DNA of 8,280 bases from HXMU1420-2 sp040830545 (GCA_040830545.1 JBFOMB010000121.1:1-8280), one strand, 5' to 3'; counted from the stretch's first letter, positions 1 through 7,797 are shown. The notes: a model not told the origin generated them from the sequence alone. Numbers and translations: made by a program.

Positions 1-203
1 CCCTGTTCCAACAACACCCGCGCCCGCGCCACGGCGTCCAGTTCCAACCTGCCGCCGCCAATCGTACCCGCCTGCCCGTCCCGCCAGACCAACATCGACG
101 TCCCCGCCTCGCGCGGAGCAGACCCTGCATGCCGGGCGATCACCACCCGCGCCACGGTGCCGTACATCTCGATATGATCGGAAAGTTCGGACAGGTCGAT
201 CAT
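1..203 (-). CDS. xdhC: XdhC, molybdenum cofactor insertion chaperone for xanthine dehydrogenase (partial, N-terminal 67 residues)
   Basis: Only the first 67 codons are in the window; the gene runs off the left edge with no stop codon. The visible peptide begins MIDLSELSDHIEMYG and contains GSAPREAG (residues 27-34) and GTIGGGRLE (46-54), which are characteristic of the N-terminal XdhC/CoxI domain. In the family, XdhC binds molybdenum cofactor, protects it while it is sulfurated, and hands it to the XdhB subunit in the cytoplasm; it is not part of the finished enzyme. The ATG at 203-201 overlaps the xdhB stop codon as ATGA, and an AAGGGG (210-215) lies six bases upstream of the start, so it is probably translationally coupled to xdhB as third gene of the operon. 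The full family length is about 300 residues, so the C-terminal Rossmann-like domain cannot be seen here. Confidence 0.92.
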   Translation of the reverse strand, partial: MIDLSELSDHIEMYGTVARVVIARHAGSAPREAGTSMLVWRDGQAGTIGGGRLELDAVARARVLLEQ

Positions 204-2515
204 GACGTGCCCCTTGCCCGCTGCACCGCTGCCCAAACCGCCTCTGCCGTCGCAGGCGCGCCCAACGCCGGATAAGCGTTGCCACAGGCCGCCACCGCGT
301 TCGACAGCGCCAGCCAAGCCGAAATCCCCAGCATGAAGGGCGGCTCGCCCACGGCCTTGGACCGGTAAATTGTGTCTTCCCGGTTCTCCGCGCCCCAGAG
401 CGCCACGTTGAACACGTCTGGCCGATCTGAACAGGCCGGGATCTTGTAAGTCGACGGCGCATGCGTCCGCAAACGCCCCTTGTCGTCCCACACCAGTTCT
501 TCGGTCGTCAGCCAGCCCGCACCCTGCACATAGGCACCCTCGACCTGCCCGATATCCAGGGCAGGGTTCAGCGACGCGCCTGCATCATGCAACACATCCG
601 CCCGCAAGATACGGTTCTCACCAGTCAACGTGTCCACGGCAACCTCGGTCACGGCGCAGCCATAAGCGAAATAGAAAAACGGACGTCCCTGCCCCTTGAT
701 CCGGTCCCATTCAATCTTGGGTGTCTTGTAAAACCCGGTTGCGCTCAGACTGACACGGCCCTGATAGGCCAGTTGCGCGGCCTCGGCAAAACTCATCGTT
801 TCACCGCCTACATGCACCTGATCCTGCTCAAACCGGGCCGAGCCGCGCGGCTGCTGGTGATACGCGGCCAGATGATCCGCCATGCGGTCGCGGATCGTGT
901 CGCACGCCGCTTTCACCGCCATCCCGTTCAGATCGCTGCCCGAGGACGCCGCCGTGGCCGACGTATTGGGCACCTTGCCTGTATCCGTCGCCGTGATCTT
1001 CACCCTGTCCAAGGCCACCCCAAACCGGGTGGCGGCAACCTGCGCGACCTTCTGGTTTAGCCCCTGACCCATCTCGGTCCCGCCATGGTTCAGATGGATC
1101 GAGCCATCCTGATACACATGCACCAGCGCACCCGCCTGGTTCAAATGCGTCAGCGTAAAGGATATCCCGAACTTCACCGGCGAAAACGCAATCCCTCGCT
1201 TTACAATCGGCTGCTCGGCGTTCCACGCAGAAATCGCCTCCCGACGTGCCGCATAGTCCGACGAGGCCAGCAAAGCCTCGGTCATCCCGTGCAGTTCAAA
1301 ATCCTCCACCACCATCCCATAAGGCGTGGTGTTGTCCTTCATTGTTCCGACAATACTCCCGCCGGAGGCTTCCGCGCTCGCATAGTAGTTCCGCCGCCGC
1401 AGTTCTGCGCCATCCAGCCCCAGATCATGCGCAATGTGGTCCATCACACGCTCGATCCCGACCATGCCCTGCGGACCACCAAAGCCGCGATAGGCGGTGG
1501 CGGATTGTGTGTTGGTCTTCAACCGGTGGCTTTCAATCCGAGCATGGGGCAGCTGATAGGCATTGTCTGCATGCAGCATGGCCCGATCCGCCACGGGCAA
1601 GGACAGGTCCTGCGCCCAGCCGCACCGTGCGTAGTGCACGAAATCCACGCCCAGAACGCGCCCGTCCTCGTCAAAACCCGCACGGTACACGATCCGGAAA
1701 TCGTGGCGCTTGCCAGTGATGACCATGTCGTCGTCCCGGTCATACCGCATGGAACACGCCCGCCCTGTCGCCCGCGCCACAACAGCGCAAGCCACGGCCA
1801 GCGCATTGCCCTGGCTTTCCTTCCCACCAAACCCGCCGCCCATGCGCCGGGTTTCTACGCGCACGGCATGCATCGGCACGCCCAGCGCATCGGCCACCTT
1901 GTGCTGGATCTCGGTCGGGTGCTGGGTGGAGGCATGGACGATCATGTCCCCGCCTTCCTGCGGCAATGCCAGCGCGGCCTGCCCTTCGAGGTAAAAGTGC
2001 TCCTGCCCGCCCAGCTCTAGCACGCCCTCGACCTGCCTGGGAGCGGCGGCAATAGCGGCACGGGCGTCGCCTTTTTCGTAGATGCGCGGGCCTTCTTCAA
2101 ACCGGCTGTCTGCCGCCAATGCCTCATCAACCGTCAGGATCGGTGTTTCTTCGGCATAGGACACATCCGCCAATCGCGCTGCCTTGCGCGCGGCCAGATG
2201 CGACTTGGCCGCAACCACAAACAGCGGCTGCCCGACATAATGCACCGCGCCGTCCGACAGCAGCGGCTCGTCATGGGCCGAGGGGGAGACGTCATTGGCA
2301 AATGGCAGATCCCCTGCCGTCAACACAGCGACAACATCGGGCGCGGACCGCACCGCATCCAGATTCATCGCCGTGACTTGCCCGCGTGCTATGGTGCTAA
2401 GCCCAAAGGCCAGCGACAGCGACCCCGCAGGCAGCGGGATGTCATCCACATAGCGCGCGGCTCCTGTTACATGCAGCGGTGCTGCGTCATGGGGCAGAGG
2501 TTTCGCGACGCTCAT
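200..2515 (-). CDS. xdhB: Xanthine dehydrogenase, molybdopterin-binding large subunit XdhB
   Basis: A complete 771-residue protein, close to the roughly 777 residues of Rhodobacter capsulatus XdhB. It binds the molybdenum cofactor and is the site where hypoxanthine and xanthine are hydroxylated to urate; electrons leave through XdhA. Residues equivalent to those of the bovine active site are all visible: Q171 (GGQEHFYLE), E233 (GGGFGGKE), R311 (VADRAM), R343 and F345 (TAYRGFGGPQG), F453-T454 (ISFTLTHLNQAG) and the catalytic base E724 (KAVGEPPF). E233 and R311 match the two substrate-orienting residues that set xanthine dehydrogenases apart from aldehyde oxidases. I chose the ATG at 2515-2513 (MSVAKPLPHD) over an upstream in-frame start at 2566. 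It follows a GGAGGTG ribosome site, overlaps the xdhA stop as ATGA, and the extra 17 residues lack family character. It sits between xdhA and xdhC in one operon. No frameshift or truncation is seen. Confidence 0.96.
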   Translation of the reverse strand: MSVAKPLPHDAAPLHVTGAARYVDDIPLPAGSLSLAFGLSTIARGQVTAMNLDAVRSAPDVVAVLTAGDLPFANDVSPSAHDEPLLSDGAVHYVGQPLFVVAAKSHLAARKAARLADVSYAEETPILTVDEALAADSRFEEGPRIYEKGDARAAIAAAPRQVEGVLELGGQEHFYLEGQAALALPQEGGDMIVHASTQHPTEIQHKVADALGVPMHAVRVETRRMGGGFGGKESQGNALAVACAVVARATGRACSMRYDRDDDMVITGKRHDFRIVYRAGFDEDGRVLGVDFVHYARCGWAQDLSLPVADRAMLHADNAYQLPHARIESHRLKTNTQSATAYRGFGGPQGMVGIERVMDHIAHDLGLDGAELRRRNYYASAEASGGSIVGTMKDNTTPYGMVVEDFELHGMTEALLASSDYAARREAISAWNAEQPIVKRGIAFSPVKFGISFTLTHLNQAGALVHVYQDGSIHLNHGGTEMGQGLNQKVAQVAATRFGVALDRVKITATDTGKVPNTSATAASSGSDLNGMAVKAACDTIRDRMADHLAAYHQQPRGSARFEQDQVHVGGETMSFAEAAQLAYQGRVSLSATGFYKTPKIEWDRIKGQGRPFFYFAYGCAVTEVAVDTLTGENRILRADVLHDAGASLNPALDIGQVEGAYVQGAGWLTTEELVWDDKGRLRTHAPSTYKIPACSDRPDVFNVALWGAENREDTIYRSKAVGEPPFMLGISAWLALSNAVAACGNAYPALGAPATAEAVWAAVQRARGTS
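210..215 (-). promoter_or_regulatory. Ribosome binding site of xdhC
   Basis: Read on the minus strand this is AAGGGG, six bases before the ATG at 203-201. It lies inside the last codons of xdhB and supports the ATGA-overlap start of xdhC. Confidence 0.6.
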
Positions 2516-3873
2516 GGCGTCACCTCCAACACCGACGCGACCTGCCCCTGGCTTTCCGCAAAACACCGCGCCAGCATGGCCTTCGCCGCCTCCAGCCGGT
2601 ATCGCGCAGACGCACGCATGTCGTCCATTGGCGTGAAATCCGCTTCAAACGCGGCCTGAGACTGCGCGACAGTGGCTGCATTCCATGCCTGCCCGACCAA
2701 TGCCGCCTCGACCGCAGCAGCCCGTTTCGGCACGCCCGCCATGCCGCCAAATGCGATCCGTGCAGACACAACTTGACCCTCGTCCAAAGTGATATTGAAA
2801 CACCCGCACACAGCAGAAATGTCTTGATCAAACCGCTTGGACAGCTTGTAACAGCGCAACCGATCTGGCTGCACCGGGATGGAAACACCTTCGACGAATT
2901 CTCCCGCTTGCCGGTCCTGTTTGCCGTAGTCGAGGAAGAAATCCTCCATCGGAATCACCCTCCGCTCTGCCCCCTTGCGCAGGTGCAACCGCGCACCCAG
3001 CGCGATCAACGCAGGCGGGTTATCCCCGATAGGCGAGCCATTTGCGATATTTCCGCCGATCGTCGCCGCATTGCGCACCTGGACCGACCCATAGCGACGG
3101 ATCATTTCCGCGTATGAGGGATGTCGGCCCGCCATCGCTTGCCAGACAACGTTCATGTCGGTCATGGCCCCGATCCACAGGTGTTCGCCGGTATCCTCGA
3201 CCCCTTTCAAGTCGTCGCATTGCCCAAGAAACACAACCTGCTCCAGCGCGCGCAACGCTTTGGTCACCCACAAACCCACATCTGTCGCACCTGCGATTAA
3301 CGTCGCCTCTGGGTAAACCTCCAACAGGCGAGCTAGTTCATCCGCCGAGGTCGGCGCATGCACCGATCCGACCGCCGCGGGCAATTCGTCAGCCACCATC
3401 CAGTCCGGCACCGGCGCTGGCGCAGCCGCCTCTGCCGCGCGGATGATCGGCGCATAGCCCGTGCACCGGCACAAGTTCCCGGCCAGCCGGTCGTCATGAT
3501 CAGTTTGACCATTTGCATGCGCGCAGGCCATCGAGGCGATGAACCCCGGCGTGCAGAAGCCGCACTGACTGCCGTGATGTTCGATCATGGCCAGTTGCAC
3601 CGGATGCAACTGCCCGTCCGGGCCGCTGATTCCTTCGACCGTGCGTACAGCCTTCCCGTCCAGCTGTGGCAGAAACAGGATGCAGGCATTCAACGCGCGC
3701 AATCCACTCTTGTCCTGAACGACCACGGTGCACGCTCCGCAATCCCCTTCGTTGCACCCTTCCTTGGTGCCACACAGCCCGTGACCCTCGCGCAGCCAGT
3801 CCAACAGGGTTGTCGTCGGCGACACCCCGCGAAGCTCCACAGTCTCTCCGTTCAGAAGAAACCTGACATCCAT
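2512..3873 (-). CDS. xdhA: Xanthine dehydrogenase, 2Fe-2S and FAD small subunit XdhA
   Basis: A complete 453-residue protein, near the roughly 460 of Rhodobacter capsulatus XdhA. It carries electrons from the molybdenum site in XdhB through two 2Fe-2S clusters to FAD and then NAD+. The domains in order are a plant-type ferredoxin fold (cysteines C40, C45, C48 and C64), a helical second 2Fe-2S domain (C104, C107, C135, C137, in GFCTPG and LCRCTGY), the FAD-binding domain from about residue 165 (TLIAGATDVG at 191-200 and TIGGNIANGSPIGD at 271-284), and a C-terminal flavoprotein domain from about 345. The start is taken as the ATG at 3873-3871 (MDVRFLLNG), which places the ferredoxin domain at the usual distance from the N-terminus. 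An in-frame TTG at 3918 would add 15 residues without family character. No strong Shine-Dalgarno precedes the ATG. It is first gene of the xdhABC operon and its stop overlaps the xdhB start. Confidence 0.96.
   Translation of the reverse strand: MDVRFLLNGETVELRGVSPTTTLLDWLREGHGLCGTKEGCNEGDCGACTVVVQDKSGLRALNACILFLPQLDGKAVRTVEGISGPDGQLHPVQLAMIEHHGSQCGFCTPGFIASMACAHANGQTDHDDRLAGNLCRCTGYAPIIRAAEAAAPAPVPDWMVADELPAAVGSVHAPTSADELARLLEVYPEATLIAGATDVGLWVTKALRALEQVVFLGQCDDLKGVEDTGEHLWIGAMTDMNVVWQAMAGRHPSYAEMIRRYGSVQVRNAATIGGNIANGSPIGDNPPALIALGARLHLRKGAERRVIPMEDFFLDYGKQDRQAGEFVEGVSIPVQPDRLRCYKLSKRFDQDISAVCGCFNITLDEGQVVSARIAFGGMAGVPKRAAAVEAALVGQAWNAATVAQSQAAFEADFTPMDDMRASARYRLEAAKAMLARCFAESQGQVASVLEVTP
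2521..2527 (-). promoter_or_regulatory. Ribosome binding site of xdhB
   Basis: Read on the minus strand this is GGAGGTG, five bases before the ATG at 2515-2513. It lies within the last codons of xdhA and decides the xdhB start in favour of MSVAKPL rather than the in-frame start 51 bases upstream. Confidence 0.8.
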
Positions 3874-3965
3874 GGCCGAAACCCGTCGCGTTACCCTGTT
3901 GAACCCGGTTGCCCTCAATCGATGCGACGTAGATCGGGGCGGGCTGTGTCTTTGGTTCTGGAAAG

Positions 3966-3993
3966 GTTAGAAAAGCGCATGGCGCGCTGGCAA
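3966..3993 (-). promoter_or_regulatory. Candidate sigma-70-type promoter for xdhABC
   Basis: Read on the minus strand there is a -35-like TTGCCA (3993-3988), a 16-base spacer, and a -10-like TCTAAC (3971-3966). Matches to the consensus are 5 of 6 and 4 of 6. Transcription would begin near 3959, giving a leader of about 85 bases before xdhA. This is inference from motif match alone; alphaproteobacterial promoters are poorly conserved. Confidence 0.3.
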
Positions 3994-4107
3994 GGGAAAA
4001 GCCGCGAGGGCGAGGGGCGGAATCTGGCGCTAACGGCGCAAAATCCGGCAAACCGACAGAAAACAACGGTTTTTCAACCGCATATCTCGGCACACAACTG
4101 CATACGA

Positions 4108-4122
4108 TTGAAGCAGCTTCAA
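4108..4122. promoter_or_regulatory. Perfect 15-base palindrome, candidate operator
   Basis: TTGAAGC-A-GCTTCAA is a perfect 7-base inverted repeat around a single central base. It overlaps the candidate -35 hexamer for dnaE and sits about 115 bases upstream of the candidate xdhA -10. It contains TGAAGCAGCTTCA, which fits the T-N11-A pattern used by LysR-type regulators, and such regulators control purine catabolism genes in some proteobacteria. Which protein binds it, and which of the two genes it serves, cannot be told from the window because no regulator gene is present. Confidence 0.4.
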
Positions 4123-4137
4123 ATCTGACCGGATAAT
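4108..4137 (+). promoter_or_regulatory. Candidate sigma-70-type promoter for dnaE
   Basis: A -35-like TTGAAG (4108-4113), an 18-base spacer, and a -10-like GATAAT (4132-4137) give 4 of 6 and 5 of 6 consensus matches. Transcription would start near 4144, leaving a leader of about 96 bases. A second, weaker possibility is the CATACT at 4226-4231, which lacks a good -35 but would start transcription almost at the dnaE ATG. Confidence 0.4.
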
Positions 4138-4239
4138 CGCGGCGCTGAAAATCCGGGCATTTGCGCCCTTCGCCGCAGACCCCAGCGTCAACCACAGTTT
4201 TCGCTTTCCGCCGCGCAACGGTCTTCATACTGTCGTCAT

Positions 4240-7200
4240 ATGAGCAGTTCCCCCCGATTCATCCACCTCCGCACGCACACCGAATACTCCCTGCTGGAAG
4301 GGGCGCTTCGGTTGAAAAAACTGCCCGGCCTCTGCCAAGATACCGGCATGCCCGCGCTGGCGCTGACGGATACGAACAACATGTTCGCCGCGCTGGAGTT
4401 TTCGGTCACCCTGTCCGGGGCGGGCATCCAACCTATCATCGGGTGTCAGGTCGATCTGGCCTACATCACAGCACAACCCGGCGAAAAACCGGTGCCACCC
4501 GCGCCCATTGTCCTTCTGGCCCAGTCCGAGGCTGGCTATGAAAACCTGATGCGGCTCAACACATGCCTTTACGTGGACAAGGGCGGCGACCTGCCTCAAG
4601 TCACGCCAGAGCAACTGGCCGAGCGCAGCGAGGGGCTGATCTGCCTGACCGGTGGCCCGGACGGCCCAGTCGGGCGGTTGTTGCAAGTCAACCAACGTGC
4701 CGTTGCCGAGGACCTTGTAGACCGGCTGGCCAAGTGGTTCCCCGACCGGCTCTACATCGAATTGCAACGTCATCCTGGCGAAAACGGCCAACCCGAGGCG
4801 GAGCGTCTGACCGAACGTGGCCATGTGGAAATGGCCTATGCCAAGGGCCTGCCGCTGGTCGCCACCAATGACGTGTATTTCCCATCGTCCAAAATGTACG
4901 AGGCCCACGACGCCCTGATCTGCATCGCCGAAGGCGCCTATGTCGACCAACAGGAACCGCGTCGCCGCCTGACGTCGCAGCACTATTTCAAAACCCCACA
5001 GGAAATGGTCGCGCTGTTTGCCGACCTGCCTGAGGCCATCGAAAACACAGTCGAAATCGCCAGACGCTGCGCCTTCATGGCCTATCGCCGTGACCCGATC
5101 CTACCCAAGTTCGCGGATGACGAGGTTGAGGAACTGCGACGTCAGGCACAGGAAGGCCTAAAGGCGCGGTTGGCCGTGATCCCGCATGCCACATCGGTCG
5201 AGGAATACGAGAAACGGCTGGAATTCGAACTCGGCATCATCGAAGGCATGGGCTTCCCCGGCTATTTCCTTATCGTTGCCGACTTCATCAAATGGGCGAA
5301 GGACCACGACATCCCTGTCGGTCCGGGCCGTGGGTCCGGTGCCGGATCGCTGGTGGCCTATGCGCTGACCATCACCGACCTCGACCCCCTGCGCTATTCC
5401 CTTCTGTTCGAACGCTTCCTGAACCCCGAACGGGTCAGCATGCCGGATTTCGACATCGACTTCTGCATGGATCGGCGCGAGGCCGTGATCCAGTACGTGC
5501 AGGAGAAATACGGGCGCGACAAGGTGGGGCAGATCATCACCTTTGGTGCCCTGCTGTCCAAGGCCGCTGTGCGTGACATCGGGCGCGTGTTGCAGATGCC
5601 TTACGGGCAGGTGGATCGCCTGAGCAAGATGATCCCGGTCGAAGGCGTGAAACCCGTCAGCATCGAAAAGGCGTTGAAGGAAGAACCGCGCCTCGCGGAA
5701 CTCGCCCGCGAGGAAGAAGTGGTCGACCGCCTGCTAACCTATGGCCAGCAGGTCGAAGGACTGTTGCGCAACGCGTCCACCCACGCCGCGGGGGTGGTGA
5801 TTGGCGACCGTCCTCTGGACGCACTGGTGCCGCTCTATCAGGACCCGCGCTCGGACATGCCCGCCACGCAGTTCAACATGAAATGGGTGGAACAGGCAGG
5901 GTTGGTGAAATTCGACTTCCTCGGGCTTAAGACACTCACAGTCATCCAGAACGCGATGGACCTGATCCATGCCTCAGGCCGGGATCTGCATATCGCAGAG
6001 GATGGCACGCAGCTCTATGAACCGGCACCGGGGGCGGAAAACCAGATCAACGCCATCCCGCTCGACGACGAGGCCACGTACAAGCTTTACGCCGCCGCCA
6101 AAACGGTCGCGGTGTTCCAGGTGGAAAGCTCGGGCATGATGGACGCGCTGAAGCGCATGAAACCTGACTGTATCGAGGACATCATCGCGCTTGTGGCACT
6201 CTACCGCCCCGGCCCGATGGAGAACATTCCAAAGTTCTGCGAGGTCAAAAACGGCCTCAGCGAACGGGAATTGCTGCACCCTACAATCGACCACATCCTC
6301 GACGAAACGCAGGGCATCATCGTCTATCAGGAACAGGTGATGCAGATCGCGCAGGAAATGGCGGGCTATTCACTGGGTGGCGCCGACCTGCTCCGCCGCG
6401 CGATGGGGAAAAAGATTCAGGAGGCGATGGACGCCGAACGCCCAAAATTCCTGAAAGGCTCCGCGGAAAACGATGTGGACGAGGCCAAGGCGACCGAGGT
6501 CTGGAACCTGCTGGACAAGTTCGCCAACTACGGGTTCAACAAGTCTCATGCCGCAGCCTACGCGGTGGTCAGCTACCAGACCGCATGGCTCAAAACCAAC
6601 CACCCGGTGGAGTTCATGGCAGGTGTCATGAATTGCGACCTGCACCTGACGGACAAGCTGGCGGTCTATTTCGAGGAAACCCGCAAGGGGCTGCAGCTCG
6701 ATTTCATTCCGCCTTGCGTCAACCGATCCGAGGCCACGTTCGATGTAACGGACGGCAAGCTGGTCTATGCCCTCGGCGCGCTCAAGAATGTAGGCGTTGA
6801 GGCCATGCGCCTCATCACCGACGCGCGACGGGACGCACCATCGCCAGAGGGCACAGCGAAGAAAGCTGCAAAGCTTAATGAGCGGCCCGGAAAGCCGTTT
6901 TCGACGCTCTACGACTTCGCGCGTCGCGTGGACCTTAAGCGCGTGGGCAAGCGCCCGCTGGAAATGCTCGCCCGCGCCGGTGCGTTTGACCAATTGGACC
7001 CGAACCGCCGCCGCGTGTTTGACAGCCTTGACGCGCTGGTCAGTTATTCCGCCGCCGTCCACGAACAACGCGCCTCCAACCAGGTCTCGCTCTTCGGCGA
7101 AGCAGGTGAGGACCTGCCTGAGCCACGTCTTTCCAAAGTCCCCGATTGGCTGCCCGCCGAACGGCTGGCCGAGGAATTCATCGCCGTCGGTTTCTACCTC

Positions 7201-7797
7201 TCCGGCCACCCTCTCGACGACTATATGGGCGCGCTCAAACGCCAACGCATCATGACGCTGGACGAAGTGCTGGATCGCGCCCACGGCGGTCCCTTCCTGG
7301 CCAAACTCGCAGGCGTCGTCGCTGGTCGCCAGGAACGCAAATCAGCGCGCGGCAACCGGTTTGCCTTTGCCCAGCTCAGCGACACGTCCGGGGCGTACGA
7401 GATCACACTCTTCTCCGAAGCGCTCGAAAAGGCACGGGATCACCTGGACACCGGTTCAAAGGTCGTTGTCACGGCCGAAGCCACGCTAGAGGCCGATCAA
7501 CTCAAACTGCTCGCGCGTTCGGTTGCCCCAATTGACACCGCCGTCGCGGGCGCGGGCACAATGGGCTTGAGAATCTTCGTGGAACAGATCGACGCCGTCG
7601 AAACCGTCGCCAGCATCCTCGACAGTGCCGCCGAGGCCGCAAAATCCGCCAGCAAAGGTCCGGTGCAACTCTGCCTGCTGGGCGATGATCTGCCTGGCGA
7701 GGTGGAAATCGACCTTGGCAGCGGCTTTGCCCTGAATCCTCAAATCCGCGGCGCCATCAAATCCCTCGAAGGTGTGGTTTCGGTCGAGGACATGTAA
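4240..7797 (+). CDS. dnaE: DNA polymerase III alpha subunit, replicative (DnaE1 type)
   Basis: A complete 1185-residue protein, similar to the 1160 of Escherichia coli DnaE. It is the polymerising subunit of the replicative DNA polymerase III holoenzyme. Domains in order: N-terminal PHP domain (about 5-275), C-family polymerase palm, fingers and thumb (about 280-830) with VGPGRGSGAGSLVAYAL and the catalytic aspartates D403 and D405 (MPDFDIDF) and D559 (KFDFLGLKT), a helix-hairpin-helix segment (about 890-920), an internal beta-clamp binding motif QVSLF (948-952), an OB fold (about 1016-1110) and a C-terminal tail. The PHP site has R11, T45 and Y213 where active PHP exonucleases have histidines, so proofreading probably depends on a separate DnaQ subunit. 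The start aligns with E. coli MSEPRFVHLR, but no Shine-Dalgarno precedes it. Length, clamp motif and OB fold argue for DnaE1 rather than the shorter error-prone DnaE2. The gene stands alone between divergent xdhA and convergent slyX. Confidence 0.97.
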   Translation: MSSSPRFIHLRTHTEYSLLEGALRLKKLPGLCQDTGMPALALTDTNNMFAALEFSVTLSGAGIQPIIGCQVDLAYITAQPGEKPVPPAPIVLLAQSEAGYENLMRLNTCLYVDKGGDLPQVTPEQLAERSEGLICLTGGPDGPVGRLLQVNQRAVAEDLVDRLAKWFPDRLYIELQRHPGENGQPEAERLTERGHVEMAYAKGLPLVATNDVYFPSSKMYEAHDALICIAEGAYVDQQEPRRRLTSQHYFKTPQEMVALFADLPEAIENTVEIARRCAFMAYRRDPILPKFADDEVEELRRQAQEGLKARLAVIPHATSVEEYEKRLEFELGIIEGMGFPGYFLIVADFIKWAKDHDIPVGPGRGSGAGSLVAYALTITDLDPLRYSLLFERFLNPERVSMPDFDIDFCMDRREAVIQYVQEKYGRDKVGQIITFGALLSKAAVRDIGRVLQMPYGQVDRLSKMIPVEGVKPVSIEKALKEEPRLAELAREEEVVDRLLTYGQQVEGLLRNASTHAAGVVIGDRPLDALVPLYQDPRSDMPATQFNMKWVEQAGLVKFDFLGLKTLTVIQNAMDLIHASGRDLHIAEDGTQLYEPAPGAENQINAIPLDDEATYKLYAAAKTVAVFQVESSGMMDALKRMKPDCIEDIIALVALYRPGPMENIPKFCEVKNGLSERELLHPTIDHILDETQGIIVYQEQVMQIAQEMAGYSLGGADLLRRAMGKKIQEAMDAERPKFLKGSAENDVDEAKATEVWNLLDKFANYGFNKSHAAAYAVVSYQTAWLKTNHPVEFMAGVMNCDLHLTDKLAVYFEETRKGLQLDFIPPCVNRSEATFDVTDGKLVYALGALKNVGVEAMRLITDARRDAPSPEGTAKKAAKLNERPGKPFSTLYDFARRVDLKRVGKRPLEMLARAGAFDQLDPNRRRVFDSLDALVSYSAAVHEQRASNQVSLFGEAGEDLPEPRLSKVPDWLPAERLAEEFIAVGFYLSGHPLDDYMGALKRQRIMTLDEVLDRAHGGPFLAKLAGVVAGRQERKSARGNRFAFAQLSDTSGAYEITLFSEALEKARDHLDTGSKVVVTAEATLEADQLKLLARSVAPIDTAVAGAGTMGLRIFVEQIDAVETVASILDSAAEAAKSASKGPVQLCLLGDDLPGEVEIDLGSGFALNPQIRGAIKSLEGVVSVEDM

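Larger units (their letters stand above)
4035..4159. repeat. Pair of short direct repeats in the intergenic region
   Basis: The motif GGCGC-AAAATCCGG-CA occurs at 4035-4050 and again, as GGCGC-TG-AAAATCCGG-G-CA, at 4141-4159. The 9-base core AAAATCCGG is identical (4040-4048 and 4148-4156) and the two cores begin 108 bases apart. They could be a duplicated protein binding site or chance; I do not recognise the motif. Confidence 0.35.
3874..4239. other. Divergent intergenic region between xdhA and dnaE
   Basis: These 366 bases separate the start codons of xdhA (minus) and dnaE (plus). No open frame in it shows protein family character. It holds a candidate promoter in each direction, a 15-base perfect palindrome at 4108-4122, two copies of an AAAATCCGG-containing motif, a small hairpin CGGTT-TTTC-AACCG at 4067-4080 and a GGGC/GCCC hairpin at 4155-4168. 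The stretch around 4040-4140 looks clearly more A+T-rich than the flanking genes, as expected of regulatory DNA. Confidence 0.75.

Noticed and set aside
1085..2020. Open plus-strand frame of 311 codons opposite xdhB
   Set aside because: It lies entirely antisense to a well-supported xdhB, its translation is rich in His, Arg and Pro with no family motif, and long antisense frames are expected in high-GC DNA.
3996..4020. G-rich run that might form a quadruplex
   Set aside because: Only three runs of three or more G bases are present and the fourth has two, in DNA of high G+C content.
4067..4080. Small hairpin CGGTT-TTTC-AACCG
   Set aside because: A five-base stem is common by chance; there is no T run after it, so I do not call a terminator or attenuator.
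4128..4138. TTATCCGGT on the minus strand as a possible DnaA box near dnaE
   Set aside because: It fits the TTATNCACA consensus at only the first part, and no cluster of such boxes is present, so an origin or DnaA control is not supported.
3500..4228. Open minus-strand frame spanning the intergenic region into xdhA
   Set aside because: It overlaps the conserved ferredoxin domain of xdhA in another frame and shows no protein family character; the intergenic part is better explained as regulatory DNA.
6370..7284. Open minus-strand frame of 304 codons opposite dnaE
   Set aside because: It is a composition shadow of the conserved dnaE reading frame, with no ribosome site or recognisable domain.
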